A stretch of DNA of 45,380 bases from Bacteroidota bacterium (GTDB lineage: Bacteria > Bacteroidota > Rhodothermia > Rhodothermales > UBA10348): positions 1 to 45,380 of the forward strand of contig JAJCYQ010000073.1 of NCBI GenBank assembly GCA_029262835.1. The letters are read 5' to 3'. Positions 34,589-42,866 of the stretch are shown here, one piece after another. Position numbers and translations under genes: made by a program. Every line of letters starts with the position of its first letter. Within the stretch, counting starts at the first letter, position 1. Under the pieces are notes generated by a model. That model did no database searches. It was not told where the DNA came from and saw only the letters and a list, made by a program, of their open reading frames with translations.

Positions 34589-34637
34589 GTCGGGTCATAG
34601 GGTAAGGGTTGTCGCCGTCGGTTGCGTTCGGGGTGGA

Positions 34638-34668
34638 TTTCCACACGAAAATGGGCCAATTGTGGAAA
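34638..34668. repeat. Inverted repeat between the oxidase and cas operons
   Basis: TTTCCACA and TGTGGAAA are exact complements 15 bases apart, about 50 bases upstream of the oxidase gene and 79 upstream of the first ORF of the cas operon. It could be an operator for either divergent promoter. The arms also resemble DnaA boxes (one or two mismatches from TTATCCACA), but only two are present. Confidence 0.35.
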
Positions 34669-34679
34669 AGTACCCCGTC

Positions 34680-34702
34680 GGTGTGAAGCTGTTTTGCACA
34701 CC
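34680..34702. repeat. Second inverted repeat before the cas operon
   Basis: GGTGTG, an 11-base loop, CACACC: perfect 6-base arms, 45 bases before the GTG at 34747. Together with the repeat at 34638 it makes the divergent promoter region rich in dyads. No TAnnTTTG box was found here. Confidence 0.3.
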
Positions 34703-34746
34703 ACCTGCTCTTTTTTGCCCAAAACTCAGTCCGCCCGTCACGACAT

Positions 34747-35022
34747 GTGAAACCGAATAAGCCCCCAATAACGCCACTGCGCAATAGAATATCCGTGTTC
34801 GCCGTCGAGCGCGGAGCCGTGGAGGTGAGCGGGAATGCGCTCGTCGTGTCGGACGTGGGTGGAATCAGAGCGCAATTGCCCGCGGGAGCCATGACAGTTC
34901 TCATGCTGCAGCCAGGGTCGACAATCTACAGACAATTGGCTGCAGCCTACGACGATGTTTCGTTGATATTTGCGGATAGACGGTTGCCTGCCGTACCCTC
35001 TCTGTCGCTTATTGACCGCTAA
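34747..35022 (+). CDS. Orphan Cas1 N-terminal-domain-like protein (type I-E-like)
   Basis: A 91-codon ORF with a GTG start, 13 bases ahead of cas6. Its sequence follows the N-terminal beta domain of type I-E Cas1: PLRNRISVF, GAVEVSGNALVVSDVGGIRA, LPAGAMTVLMLQPGSTIYRQ, AAAYDDVSLIF. E. coli Cas1 (from memory) has PLKDRVSMI, GQIDVIDGAFVLIDKTGIR, IPVGSVACIMLEPGT at the same spacing. The catalytic helical domain (Glu/His/Asp) is absent and there is no room for it before cas6. The intact cas1 of this locus (41712) belongs to a different lineage. It is either a relic of an older I-E system or a retained small protein; operon spacing and an open frame favour expression. Confidence 0.6.
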   Translation: MKPNKPPITPLRNRISVFAVERGAVEVSGNALVVSDVGGIRAQLPAGAMTVLMLQPGSTIYRQLAAAYDDVSLIFADRRLPAVPSLSLIDR

Positions 35023-35035
35023 AATCAAGTTGCCC

Positions 35036-35701
35036 ATGCGCCTAATTCTCAAATTATCACCGAATACAAAGCCAGTTCCGTTTGATCACCTACACCAGCT
35101 CACTGGGACAATTCATAAATGGCTGGGTGACAATGACTTGCATGACGGATTAAGTCTCTACAGCTTTGGCTGGCTGCGCCATGCAGTGCCGCAGAAAAAC
35201 TATCTCATGTTTCCACACGGCGCCACTTGGCGCATAAGCTTTCATGACACGGAGGCGACGAAGGTGCTGCTTGATAGGATTTTGCGTGATCCTGGCGTGG
35301 CGTATGGTATGCGTGTCCTCGAAGTAAAGGAGCCAGCCATGCCCACCTTCAATGGACATTTCCGCTTCTTAGCGGACGGTCCCATCATTGCGCGAATGAA
35401 GCGGGACGACGGTAGCCGAAAATATCTACTCTGGGACGATGTGAAGGCTGATGCGGTATTGACACATGTACTGCGCAGCAAGTTGGCAATGGCTGGACTT
35501 GCTGGGAAAGATATGGATGTGACCGTTGAATTCGACCGCACCTATTCAAAAGCCCGTAGCAAACTTGCAAAAATTAAAGGAATCGCCCACAAGGGGAGCG
35601 AGTGTCCAGTCTTAGTCACAGGTACACCGGCTGCTGTGCGTTTCGCGTGGCATGTTGGGGTCGGTGAACTGACCGGAAGTGGATTTGGTGCGCTGCAATA
35701 A
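35036..35701 (+). CDS. cas6: CRISPR pre-crRNA endoribonuclease Cas6
   Basis: A 221-residue RAMP protein that cuts pre-crRNA within each repeat and usually stays on the 3' handle. Start MRLILKLSPNTKPVPFDHLH. The N-terminal ferredoxin fold has HQLTGTIHKWLG, where H27 is a candidate catalytic residue. The C-terminus carries the glycine-rich loop GVGELTGSGFGAL, typical of Cas6. Base composition here is visibly richer in A+T than in the flanking chromosome, in keeping with transfer. It is followed by a 90-base A+T-rich gap before cas5. Confidence 0.9.
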   Translation: MRLILKLSPNTKPVPFDHLHQLTGTIHKWLGDNDLHDGLSLYSFGWLRHAVPQKNYLMFPHGATWRISFHDTEATKVLLDRILRDPGVAYGMRVLEVKEPAMPTFNGHFRFLADGPIIARMKRDDGSRKYLLWDDVKADAVLTHVLRSKLAMAGLAGKDMDVTVEFDRTYSKARSKLAKIKGIAHKGSECPVLVTGTPAAVRFAWHVGVGELTGSGFGALQ

Positions 35702-35763
35702 TAAATAATTTATGGTCTATCATTTTGGTCTACACCAGTGGAGAATGGAAGTCCTGACAAGAA

Positions 35764-35772
35764 GTATTGAAA
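35764..35772 (+). other. Repeat-handle-like 9-mer in the cas6-cas5 gap
   Basis: GTATTGAAA is identical to the last part of the CRISPR repeat (the Cas6 handle region), but the rest of the repeat is not present. The 90-base gap is A+T-rich and also holds a small palindrome (AATAAATAATTTAT, imperfect). The same 9-mer occurs at 17794 by chance, so this match alone is weak. Confidence 0.2.
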
Positions 35773-35791
35773 TTTAAATGTATGTAGAGCA

Positions 35792-36358
35792 ATGAGTGAT
35801 TTAATCTATACCGTTCGTTATACGGGAGCGTTTGGATTTATCAAACCTTGGACAGCTGTACGCGATGGGGAGACATATAGTCAACAGTTCCTGACGCCGA
35901 GCATAGTTGAAGGAATGCGGCAGAAGTTAGAAGTATCTTGCATAGTGCGACACAGGCTGTCGCATCAGGGGTTCGATAAACAACTCGAGCGTATTCAGTC
36001 AGGAGGCTGGAGCAAGAATGTACGTGATAAAAAAATGACGCGGGAATTGTCCATTCTGCATCGAGGTGTGTTGCTGCATCCAGTACTTCACCTTGCCTTC
36101 GTCACAAAAGAGGAAGCACTGCATGCAGCCGATCAGCATCTCTGTTTGTGTCGCAATGAGGATGTTGTGATGCCTCAGGAAGTCGAGCGAACTTCAATAG
36201 ATGCCTTCGATGAAATCCCAGGGTTTGAATTGTGTTTTGGCAAAGAGCGCCCAGGCGCTTTCCTCGTTGGCTATAACCGATTTGACGAAGGGCGCCCGAT
36301 GTATGGCACACTCACCGTCGCTGGCAATCCAACGGAAATCCCGCCCCTGGAACGATGA
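35792..36358 (+). CDS. cas5: Cas5 (PGING-type, Cascade subunit)
   Basis: A 188-residue RAMP protein that caps the 5' handle of crRNA in Cascade. The opening YTVRYTGAFGFIKPWTAVRD, then SQQFLTPSIVEGMRQKLEV is the Cas5 pattern (a strand with Gly-Phe-Ile, Arg, then S-x-x-x-LTPS-x-x-G). It ends GRPMYGTLTVAGNPTEIPPLER. It overlaps the cas3 start by 4 bases (ATGA). The sequence and gene order fit the Cas5p family of the PGING subtype as I remember it. Confidence 0.83.
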   Translation: MSDLIYTVRYTGAFGFIKPWTAVRDGETYSQQFLTPSIVEGMRQKLEVSCIVRHRLSHQGFDKQLERIQSGGWSKNVRDKKMTRELSILHRGVLLHPVLHLAFVTKEEALHAADQHLCLCRNEDVVMPQEVERTSIDAFDEIPGFELCFGKERPGAFLVGYNRFDEGRPMYGTLTVAGNPTEIPPLER

Positions 36359-38595
36359 CGTTGCTGGCAAAAAGCGAAAAACAAGGCGGATTGCTGCTCC
36401 ATGAGCATACCCGGCACGTAGTCGAAGCCATTGAACCAATGGCAAAAGCCTATGGCTTTGATGCCGAACTCGCCCGGAAGGGTGCCATTATTCATGACCT
36501 GGGGAAGGGGCACCCGGCATTTCAGGCCATGCTAATCGAAAAACCGAAGGAACGGCAGGAAGAATGGCTCGCACAGTTGCCTGCAGCGGGGGCCATTAGA
36601 AAGGAACTCTTTTACCGCGCCGACGGACGCAATCTGTTTCACCGCCACGAACTCTCATCGCTGCTTTTTCTGCCGCTTTTCCCGAAGGATGAATGGCCGG
36701 TGTTCATCGACATGGTCGTCGCGCATCACAAGTCAGTCGTGTCTGATGGGCGGCGGCTTGGATTATTGGATCTGGTGGAAGATGGCGATCTGGATGAGGT
36801 ATTCGAGCGGCACGCCGAAGCCTGGAATGATTGGTCGCCGGAGGCGCTCGGGATAGCAACTCAACTTGGCATTGATACGCAAGCGGTATCCTTGGAAGAA
36901 GCCTGCAAAGCATTTCAGTTCGCATACACGTATGCACGAGCAAAGCCAGACGGTTGGTCGCGTTGGCGTGGACTGCTCATGGGAGCCGACCACTTTGCCT
37001 CGGCCTATATGCACGAGACCATATCGCAAACCTCCGGTCTGTTCCAAGTACCAGACCTGACCTTCTACGATGAGCGGGCCCAATCTCCGCGAGCATATCT
37101 GTACCCGTTGACGAAAGTACGCACTAATTATGAATCAACTCACACGCTGGTCACGGCACCAACAGGGGCTGGGAAAACTGATTTCCTGATGCGTCGCTGC
37201 CAAGGGCGTGTGTTCTACACCTTGCCGTTTCAGGCTTCTATCAATGCCATGTATCGACGCATCGCCGAGGCGCTGCCTGAGGCGGATGTGCGCCGGCTTC
37301 ATTCGGCGTCACGACTGGAAATGGAAGATGAAGCAGAAGAAGACGTCGAGTTGCAGCGGCATCCGGGGGCCAGTGTCAAGGTAATGACTCCGCATCAGCT
37401 TGCCGCTATCGTTTTCGGCACACCCGGACATGAGGCCACAGCGCTGGACCTTGCCGGGAATGATGTGATTCTAGACGAGGTTCACACTTACGACGCGCTG
37501 GCGCGAGCGATGGTGGTTCAAATCGTGCGAACTCTTACCCGGCTCGGCTGTCGTGTCCACATCGGTACAGCTACGATTCCGACTGCTCTTGCTGATAAGC
37601 TCGTCGCTGTGCTGGGCGGGCCGAAACAGGTCTATCAGGTTCGCCTTGACGACGCAACGCTGGCTTCTTTCAACCGACATAACGTGCATAAGCTGCCCGA
37701 CGAGATGGCGGCGCGGGAGGTGATCGCAGAGGCTCTCGCGGCAGGCGAGCATGTCCTGTTCATTTCAAACCGAGTGGATGCGGCACAGGATCGGTTTCGA
37801 TGGGTCAAAGACACTTTCGGGGATGAGGTGTCCGCTCTTCTTATTCACAGTCGTTTCAAGAGAGGAGAGCGCAAAAAATTGGAAGAACAGGTTGAGGATT
37901 TTCAGCGGTTCGACGGCCCCTGCATTGTCTGTGCCACCCAGGTCATTGAGGTCAGCCTGGATATATCATTCGACCGTATGGTAACTGATGCTGCCCCGCT
38001 GGATAGCCTCGTTCAACGCTTCGGACGTATCAACCGCATCCGGGACACAACGACCCTCGGACAACTCAAATCTGTACATGTCATCGCGCCGCCAGAAGAA
38101 GACGGAGCTATTAAGCCCTACGATTCTGCCGAGGTCCGTGCCAGCTTCGCGGTGCTGCCTGATGGCGAGGTGCTGGATGAGCGCACCATCCAGCAACGCA
38201 TCGACACCGTGTTTCCCAATGTTGAGATTTCCGACGTAGCAATCCACTTCATTATGCAGGAGGAGGGCACCTACCGGATCAAGGAACTCCAGCATAACAA
38301 ACGATCTGTGATTATAGAAGCCCTCGATATTGACTCCGCAACGTGTATTCTCTACTCAGACGCCGAACGCTACAAAAAGGCGCGGTGGGATAACCGTGTG
38401 GCAATAGAAATCCCCGTTTCGCATCGGTTGCGCTACCGGCTCCGTGTCTTTGGTGAACCGCTGCCTTTTGGTTCTTACCCGTATGTGATCCCGGATGAGC
38501 ATTACCACCCGGATGGGGTGCCGTTGGGCCTCGTCGTTCCCTCATCGACTCCGCAGCCTGACACATCGACTTCCTTCAATCAACGAGCGCTGTAG
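36355..38595 (+). CDS. cas3: Cas3 nuclease-helicase
   Basis: A 746-residue fusion of HD nuclease and superfamily 2 helicase that unwinds and degrades target DNA after Cascade binding. HD residues: H16/H18, H47-D48 (IIHDLGKGHPAF), H124-H125 (VVAHHKS). Helicase: Walker A APTGAGKT (K274), DEVH box (D374-H377), TAT motif in IGTATIPTAL, and motif V/VI CATQVIEVSLDISFDRM, PLDSLVQRFGRINR. All catalytic motifs look intact and the length is normal. It is translationally coupled to cas5. Confidence 0.95.
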   Translation: MTLLAKSEKQGGLLLHEHTRHVVEAIEPMAKAYGFDAELARKGAIIHDLGKGHPAFQAMLIEKPKERQEEWLAQLPAAGAIRKELFYRADGRNLFHRHELSSLLFLPLFPKDEWPVFIDMVVAHHKSVVSDGRRLGLLDLVEDGDLDEVFERHAEAWNDWSPEALGIATQLGIDTQAVSLEEACKAFQFAYTYARAKPDGWSRWRGLLMGADHFASAYMHETISQTSGLFQVPDLTFYDERAQSPRAYLYPLTKVRTNYESTHTLVTAPTGAGKTDFLMRRCQGRVFYTLPFQASINAMYRRIAEALPEADVRRLHSASRLEMEDEAEEDVELQRHPGASVKVMTPHQLAAIVFGTPGHEATALDLAGNDVILDEVHTYDALARAMVVQIVRTLTRLGCRVHIGTATIPTALADKLVAVLGGPKQVYQVRLDDATLASFNRHNVHKLPDEMAAREVIAEALAAGEHVLFISNRVDAAQDRFRWVKDTFGDEVSALLIHSRFKRGERKKLEEQVEDFQRFDGPCIVCATQVIEVSLDISFDRMVTDAAPLDSLVQRFGRINRIRDTTTLGQLKSVHVIAPPEEDGAIKPYDSAEVRASFAVLPDGEVLDERTIQQRIDTVFPNVEISDVAIHFIMQEEGTYRIKELQHNKRSVIIEALDIDSATCILYSDAERYKKARWDNRVAIEIPVSHRLRYRLRVFGEPLPFGSYPYVIPDEHYHPDGVPLGLVVPSSTPQPDTSTSFNQRAL

Positions 38596-38635
38596 CAACG
38601 AGCGACCGCGTGCTGTTAAACCATCCTTGATATAC

Positions 38636-39961
38636 ATGTACACCGCATACATTGGTCGCCGCCTGCTTGAGCTCTATAACGAGCATCGCCACGACGGCCC
38701 GCCGCTAACGCCACGTCAGTTTTTCGACGAGGTCTTCTTTTCACTTGTTTTCGACGACGAGCGGTACCTGATGCTGGCGAATAACTCCAAATTTGATCAG
38801 ATCGCTAAGCAGAAAAAACACAAAGATCCTTCGGCACGTCGGATGGCATTGGCCTTGTTCCACGAAGATACCAGCACGTTGAATGAACCTCATGGACATC
38901 TATACCTCGGTGGGATGGCTCGTGGCGTTGAAGCGGCCACGTCCAGCCAGGTAACCGATGTAGTTATCCCCGTTTCACCGGATGAGGTATATCTCTCTTG
39001 GATAGGAGCAGCAGCGGGCATCGGTGTGAAAGGCGGATTGTCGATGCTGGTGGATTCCGATGCGGTAGTGCTGGCGCTTTATGATGGCTGGCTTCAGTAT
39101 CGTGCTTATATGACGCAACTGGAGACGTTAAAACCATACCAGATTGAGACATGGAATGGGTGGTGGCTTATTCATCGCTTCGGAGCAACGTACCGTGAAG
39201 ACGACCCGCTACGAGATTTTCCAAATGGCGAACAGGACGAGCCGGGAAAGAACAATAAAGGTCAACATGCCTTCGGAACGCCACCCTGGATACAGGTCAT
39301 TTTCGCCCTGGCCCGGCAAGAAGCTGCCGTTACCCAGATTAGCTATGTCTACTCGTTCGGTCAGACCAACACCACCATCGGCTTCATCCGCCTTGACCTG
39401 CCTGAAGTAAACCGGTTGCCGGTCTTGTATCAACGGCTTTTCGGGCAGCACGACCGACACGACCGGGACAACCTGGAAGCGATGTATGAGACGCAATTCG
39501 GGTTTGCCACCGCCTGCCAGCAGGGTGCCATCGGGCTGCACGCCATTGAGCCGAAGAATCTCCGCAAGTACATGCCTGTTCGGCGTGACCCTGGCACGTT
39601 GCCTAAGACGCCGAAAAAGGATACCGACGACATCACTTTCAAAATCTACCAGACCTGGATCATTGCCATGCTCAATAACGACGACCTCCTGCGGCAGGCA
39701 CAACAAGCCGCCGAAGCCCTCCATGACTTCTCAAAGCAAGCCAAGCGAGGTAAAAAGACCCACAAATCACTTGTCAATGACACGCTCGCTGCCGGAAGCA
39801 GCCGAGCGTTTGTGGAAGCCCTTACCCCGATTCTGGAAGAAGACGGCACGCATAAAGCATTGCTGAACGAACTTGTCCACAGCATCGTGAAGATGCCAGC
39901 GAGTAGCGTGCCGCTCTTTCTGGCGCTACTGCGCTTCAAATACGCCTATGTCTCCGCCTGA
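38636..39961 (+). CDS. cas8: Cas8 large Cascade subunit (Csp2-like)
   Basis: A 441-residue protein starting MYTAYIGRRLLELYNEHRHD. The N-terminal LTPRQFFDEVFFSLVFDDERYLM and the position between cas3 and cas7 point to the Cascade large subunit that reads the PAM. I match it to the Cas8c/Csp2 family of the PGING subtype from memory (GHLYLGGMARGVEAATSSQ, WIGAAAGIGVKGGLSMLVD). The family has no simple motif. A longer frame from 38495 overlaps cas3 and reads basic shadow sequence. It sits 40 bases after cas3. Confidence 0.8.
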   Translation: MYTAYIGRRLLELYNEHRHDGPPLTPRQFFDEVFFSLVFDDERYLMLANNSKFDQIAKQKKHKDPSARRMALALFHEDTSTLNEPHGHLYLGGMARGVEAATSSQVTDVVIPVSPDEVYLSWIGAAAGIGVKGGLSMLVDSDAVVLALYDGWLQYRAYMTQLETLKPYQIETWNGWWLIHRFGATYREDDPLRDFPNGEQDEPGKNNKGQHAFGTPPWIQVIFALARQEAAVTQISYVYSFGQTNTTIGFIRLDLPEVNRLPVLYQRLFGQHDRHDRDNLEAMYETQFGFATACQQGAIGLHAIEPKNLRKYMPVRRDPGTLPKTPKKDTDDITFKIYQTWIIAMLNNDDLLRQAQQAAEALHDFSKQAKRGKKTHKSLVNDTLAAGSSRAFVEALTPILEEDGTHKALLNELVHSIVKMPASSVPLFLALLRFKYAYVSA

Positions 39962-39991
39962 CCCATCAACTAACTCAGAGTTTACAGAACT

Positions 39992-41062
39992 ATGAAACCG
40001 TATCTATACCTTCGCGGTCTTCGTCAAGTCGATCACACCGTTTTCTGCGTCGAAAACGGACAGAAAACGTACTGGGATCCACAGTTTGGAACGCCGATGC
40101 CGTACTCCAGTGGCCAACAGGTGAAACGCTCTATTCTTGATACTCTGGTGGAAGTTATGCCGGACGAAGAGCGAGCACCTATCACGTTTACGTATGAGTT
40201 AAGTGCAGGTCGTGGTGGGAATGACGAACTAAGCCAGAAAGAGCCGTGGAATCCCTGTGATCCTGCGTATGCCGATCAACTCATAGGTGGCTGGATGCGG
40301 GCGCAATCCAATACCCTGACCATAAAGCGACGAAGCCCACTTTCCATCTCGGCAATGCGTCCGTTACATCCTACCTTGGCAGGGACCAGCAAGGAGAGTC
40401 TCACTTTTGATCGGAGCGAGGATCCTGATCATCACCCCGTGGAGGTTCGGAATGCGGCTGGTGAAAAGCTATCTTCGGACGAAGTCGATGCCTTCCTGCA
40501 ATCGAACGCCCGTGCGCTGCCGCGTCGGCACTGGATTCCAAAAGACAAGGTTGGACCACGGGCCGAGGGACTCTTCGTTTTCGACGTCGCCATCGACCTG
40601 CGGCGGCTGTTCAAGGTGTCAATGAACCAGCATGATCCGGAGTTGGAGCCGGAAAGGATTGAGGTATTAAAAGCCGCTGGTTGGCAGAAAAGCGCTGATG
40701 ACCTTTCGCTGACCTGTCCCAAAGAACGGCGGGACGAAATTATCCCCGCATTGGCCCACGCTCTTGTCAACTGGCGCGTGACGAGCAATCAGAGCCGTAC
40801 TTACAGTCCACAAACTACCCTGGCACTTGCTCTGTCCGATAACGCCAATCGACTCGCTAACATTATCCGCGCCGACCTTCGTGAGGACACAACCAATCCT
40901 AAAGCTGATCCGGTCCTGGACGAGAATGTCGACGGTGCCGACCTCTTTGTTTCACTGACAGCGAAAGGCTATGTATCTGGTGTAACCGGCGATGCCAATG
41001 CGATGGATGCAGCAGAGACGGCGTTGCGAAGTCGCCTTGCCGCTTTCAATTACGACGCATAA
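39992..41062 (+). CDS. cas7: Cas7 backbone subunit (Csp1-like)
   Basis: A 356-residue RAMP protein expected to polymerise along the crRNA spacer. The start MKPYLYLRGLRQVDHTVFCV is characteristic of the Csp1 family of the PGING subtype, as I remember it, and PLSISAMRPLHPTLAG in the middle is Cas7-like. The C-terminus (TAKGYVSGVTGDANAMDAAE) is variable. It lies 29 bases after cas8 and 8 bases before cas4. Confidence 0.82.
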   Translation: MKPYLYLRGLRQVDHTVFCVENGQKTYWDPQFGTPMPYSSGQQVKRSILDTLVEVMPDEERAPITFTYELSAGRGGNDELSQKEPWNPCDPAYADQLIGGWMRAQSNTLTIKRRSPLSISAMRPLHPTLAGTSKESLTFDRSEDPDHHPVEVRNAAGEKLSSDEVDAFLQSNARALPRRHWIPKDKVGPRAEGLFVFDVAIDLRRLFKVSMNQHDPELEPERIEVLKAAGWQKSADDLSLTCPKERRDEIIPALAHALVNWRVTSNQSRTYSPQTTLALALSDNANRLANIIRADLREDTTNPKADPVLDENVDGADLFVSLTAKGYVSGVTGDANAMDAAETALRSRLAAFNYDA

Positions 41063-41070
41063 ACGTCACG

Positions 41071-41637
41071 ATGGCCTCGACGACAAAGACGGCTGTAACC
41101 AATGTCCGCATCGGCGGTATGCTTGTAGGGTATTACCTGATCTGCCAACGCAAGGCCTGGCTCTCTATGCATGGTCTTTGGATGGAGCAGGAGTCCGAGA
41201 GTGTGGCAGTCGGGCGAATTATTGATCATAACAGCTACGCACGGAACAAAAAGGGTATGATGTTGACGGCTGAAGCCCCAGACGGCTCCTGCTTGGTCGG
41301 TCAGATCGACTGGGCCAACCTGCGTGAAGGTGTTCTACACGAGGTCAAAAAGGGCCGTTCATGCGAAGACGCACATGTTTGGCAGTTGCGCTTCTATCTG
41401 TGGCTCCTGAAGCGTTGCGGCGTCGTACGGGTCAATGGCTCAGCGATGCGCGGCCAGATCGACTATCCGAAGCTGCGTCGCACGGAGCCGGTTACTTTGA
41501 TGCCCGAACATGAGTCCCGCCTGGCCGAGATTGTTACTGCCCTGCGTACTCTGGCTGGTCAAGAGAAGCCGCCGCCTCGAATTGAGCGTAGAGCATTCTG
41601 CCGCCGGTGTGCCTTCGAGGAACTCTGCTACGGCTAA
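41071..41637 (+). CDS. cas4: Cas4 RecB-like nuclease
   Basis: A 188-residue Fe-S nuclease that trims prespacers and selects PAMs during spacer capture with Cas1-Cas2. One cluster cysteine is C25 (YYLICQRKAWL) and three are at the end (C177, C180, C186 in FCRRCAFEELC). The RecB-type active site shows GQIDWA, EVKKG and QLRFYLWLL. Complete and normal in length. The 74 bases after its stop carry the repeat-like hairpin described separately. Confidence 0.93.
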   Translation: MASTTKTAVTNVRIGGMLVGYYLICQRKAWLSMHGLWMEQESESVAVGRIIDHNSYARNKKGMMLTAEAPDGSCLVGQIDWANLREGVLHEVKKGRSCEDAHVWQLRFYLWLLKRCGVVRVNGSAMRGQIDYPKLRRTEPVTLMPEHESRLAEIVTALRTLAGQEKPPPRIERRAFCRRCAFEELCYG

Positions 41638-41657
41638 ACAGCGCTGCGAATACTCGC

Positions 41658-41687
41658 TTTTCAATTGCACCGCGTCGGTATTAAACA
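41658..41687 (+). ncRNA. Degenerate CRISPR-repeat-like hairpin in the cas4-cas1 gap
   Basis: The plus strand reads TCAATTGCACC, GCGTC, GGTATTAAAC. The locus repeat reads TCAATCGCACC, TGCT, GGTATTGAAAG. The left block matches in 10 of 11 bases, GGTATT is identical, and the one extra base lies between them. Folded, the repeat pairs TCAAT with ATTGA and ACC with GGT around a 4-base loop; here ACC/GGT is kept, four of five outer pairs are kept and the insertion falls in the loop. It lies 25 bases before the cas1 start. It could be recognised by Cas6 and yield a guide-like RNA of the CreA/CreR type, or be an array relic. Confidence 0.5.
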
Positions 41688-41711
41688 CGTCACTTTCGTC
41701 TGTTAAGTCCG

Positions 41712-42794
41712 ATGCGTCGAGCATTTTATATTTTCTCCAACGGCCGTCTGCGTCGCCGCCAAAACACGCTCTATCTCGAGCGTGCTACCGACGCCCGCAC
41801 CCCCGATGATGAGGCCGAAGACACCGGTGCCCCCAGCGGCGAACCAGTTGGTGACAGGGTGCCTTTTCCCGTCGAGCAGGTCGAGAGCCTCTACGTCTTC
41901 GGAGAGCTGGATATCAACACGAAGCTGGTCACGTTCTTGGCGCAGCATCACATCCCTGTTTTCTTTTTCGACTACTATGGGAACTATACGGCAACGCTCT
42001 ACCCCAGAGACTATCTGCTGTCCGGTCATCTGACCGTCAAACAGGTTCAGCATTATCTGAGTCGCAAGCGGCGGCTGAGACTGGCCCAGGAGTTCGTGGA
42101 CGCCGCCACGTACAATATCGGTCGGGTGCTCAAGTATTACATTCCCCGCCTATCACCGGATATGGCTCATCCGGTGTTGGCAGCCGTCCAGCTGATTGAG
42201 AAGGAGCGATCCCGCCTGGAAAGCGTTGCGGCAATTCCAGAGCTGATGGGCCTGGAGGGGCGCTGCCGGGAAGCCTATTATCGGACGTGGCCATCGTTGC
42301 TCGGAGAGCATGGGGAACGATTCCCGTTCGAACGTCGGGACCGTCATCCACCGTCGAATGAGTTGAACGCGCTCATCAGTTTTGGCAACGCGCTCTGTTA
42401 CAGTGCGGTGCTGCGCCAGCTCTATCGCACGGCCCTTGACCCGACGGTGTCGTTCCTGCACGAGCCTGGATACCGACGCTTCTCTCTTGCACTCGACCTG
42501 GCTGAGGTGTTCAAACCACTGCTTGTCGACCGGGCCATCTTCCGTCTAATCAAGACTGGCGCCATAACACCGAAGCACTTCGAACCGCGCCTGGGCGGGG
42601 TCTACCTGAAAGACACCGGGCGAAAGATATTCGTCGAGCACTGGGACGAACGGCTGCGCCAGACCATCAAGCACCGCCGCCTGAACCGGCAAATCAGCTA
42701 TGAGCGACTCGTCAGGCTGGAGTGTCATAAGCTGACGCGACACCTGTGCGACCCGAAACATGACGCCTACCTGAGCTTCAAGATGTGGTGGTAA
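41712..42794 (+). CDS. cas1: Cas1 integrase (type I-B-like)
   Basis: A 360-residue spacer integrase. Start MRRAFYIFSNGRLRRRQNTL, typical of the I-B lineage. The N-terminal beta domain (VESLYVFGELDINTKLVTFL, IPVFFFDYYGNYTATLYPRD) is followed by the helical catalytic domain with E182 (LMGLEGRCREAYY), H250 (SFLHEPGYRRFSLALDLAEV), D262 and E265. All are in place, so it should be active with cas2. Gaps of 74 bases before and 72 after it are longer than elsewhere in the operon. Confidence 0.95.
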   Translation: MRRAFYIFSNGRLRRRQNTLYLERATDARTPDDEAEDTGAPSGEPVGDRVPFPVEQVESLYVFGELDINTKLVTFLAQHHIPVFFFDYYGNYTATLYPRDYLLSGHLTVKQVQHYLSRKRRLRLAQEFVDAATYNIGRVLKYYIPRLSPDMAHPVLAAVQLIEKERSRLESVAAIPELMGLEGRCREAYYRTWPSLLGEHGERFPFERRDRHPPSNELNALISFGNALCYSAVLRQLYRTALDPTVSFLHEPGYRRFSLALDLAEVFKPLLVDRAIFRLIKTGAITPKHFEPRLGGVYLKDTGRKIFVEHWDERLRQTIKHRRLNRQISYERLVRLECHKLTRHLCDPKHDAYLSFKMWW

Positions 42795-42866
42795 CGTTCG
42801 GATGGACGTGTTATAGTGCAAAGACGGTCCGGCCCGTTCGTCATCCCTCTACAACCATTTTCGACC

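Noticed and set aside
34638-34668. Two DnaA-box-like sequences as a possible replication origin
   Set aside because: Only two imperfect boxes, no A+T-rich unwinding stretch and no dnaA or rep gene; an inverted-repeat operator is simpler.
33954-34760. 268-codon plus-strand frame over the oxidase start
   Set aside because: Shadow of the Ala/Pro-rich linker and SCP2-like region on the minus strand.
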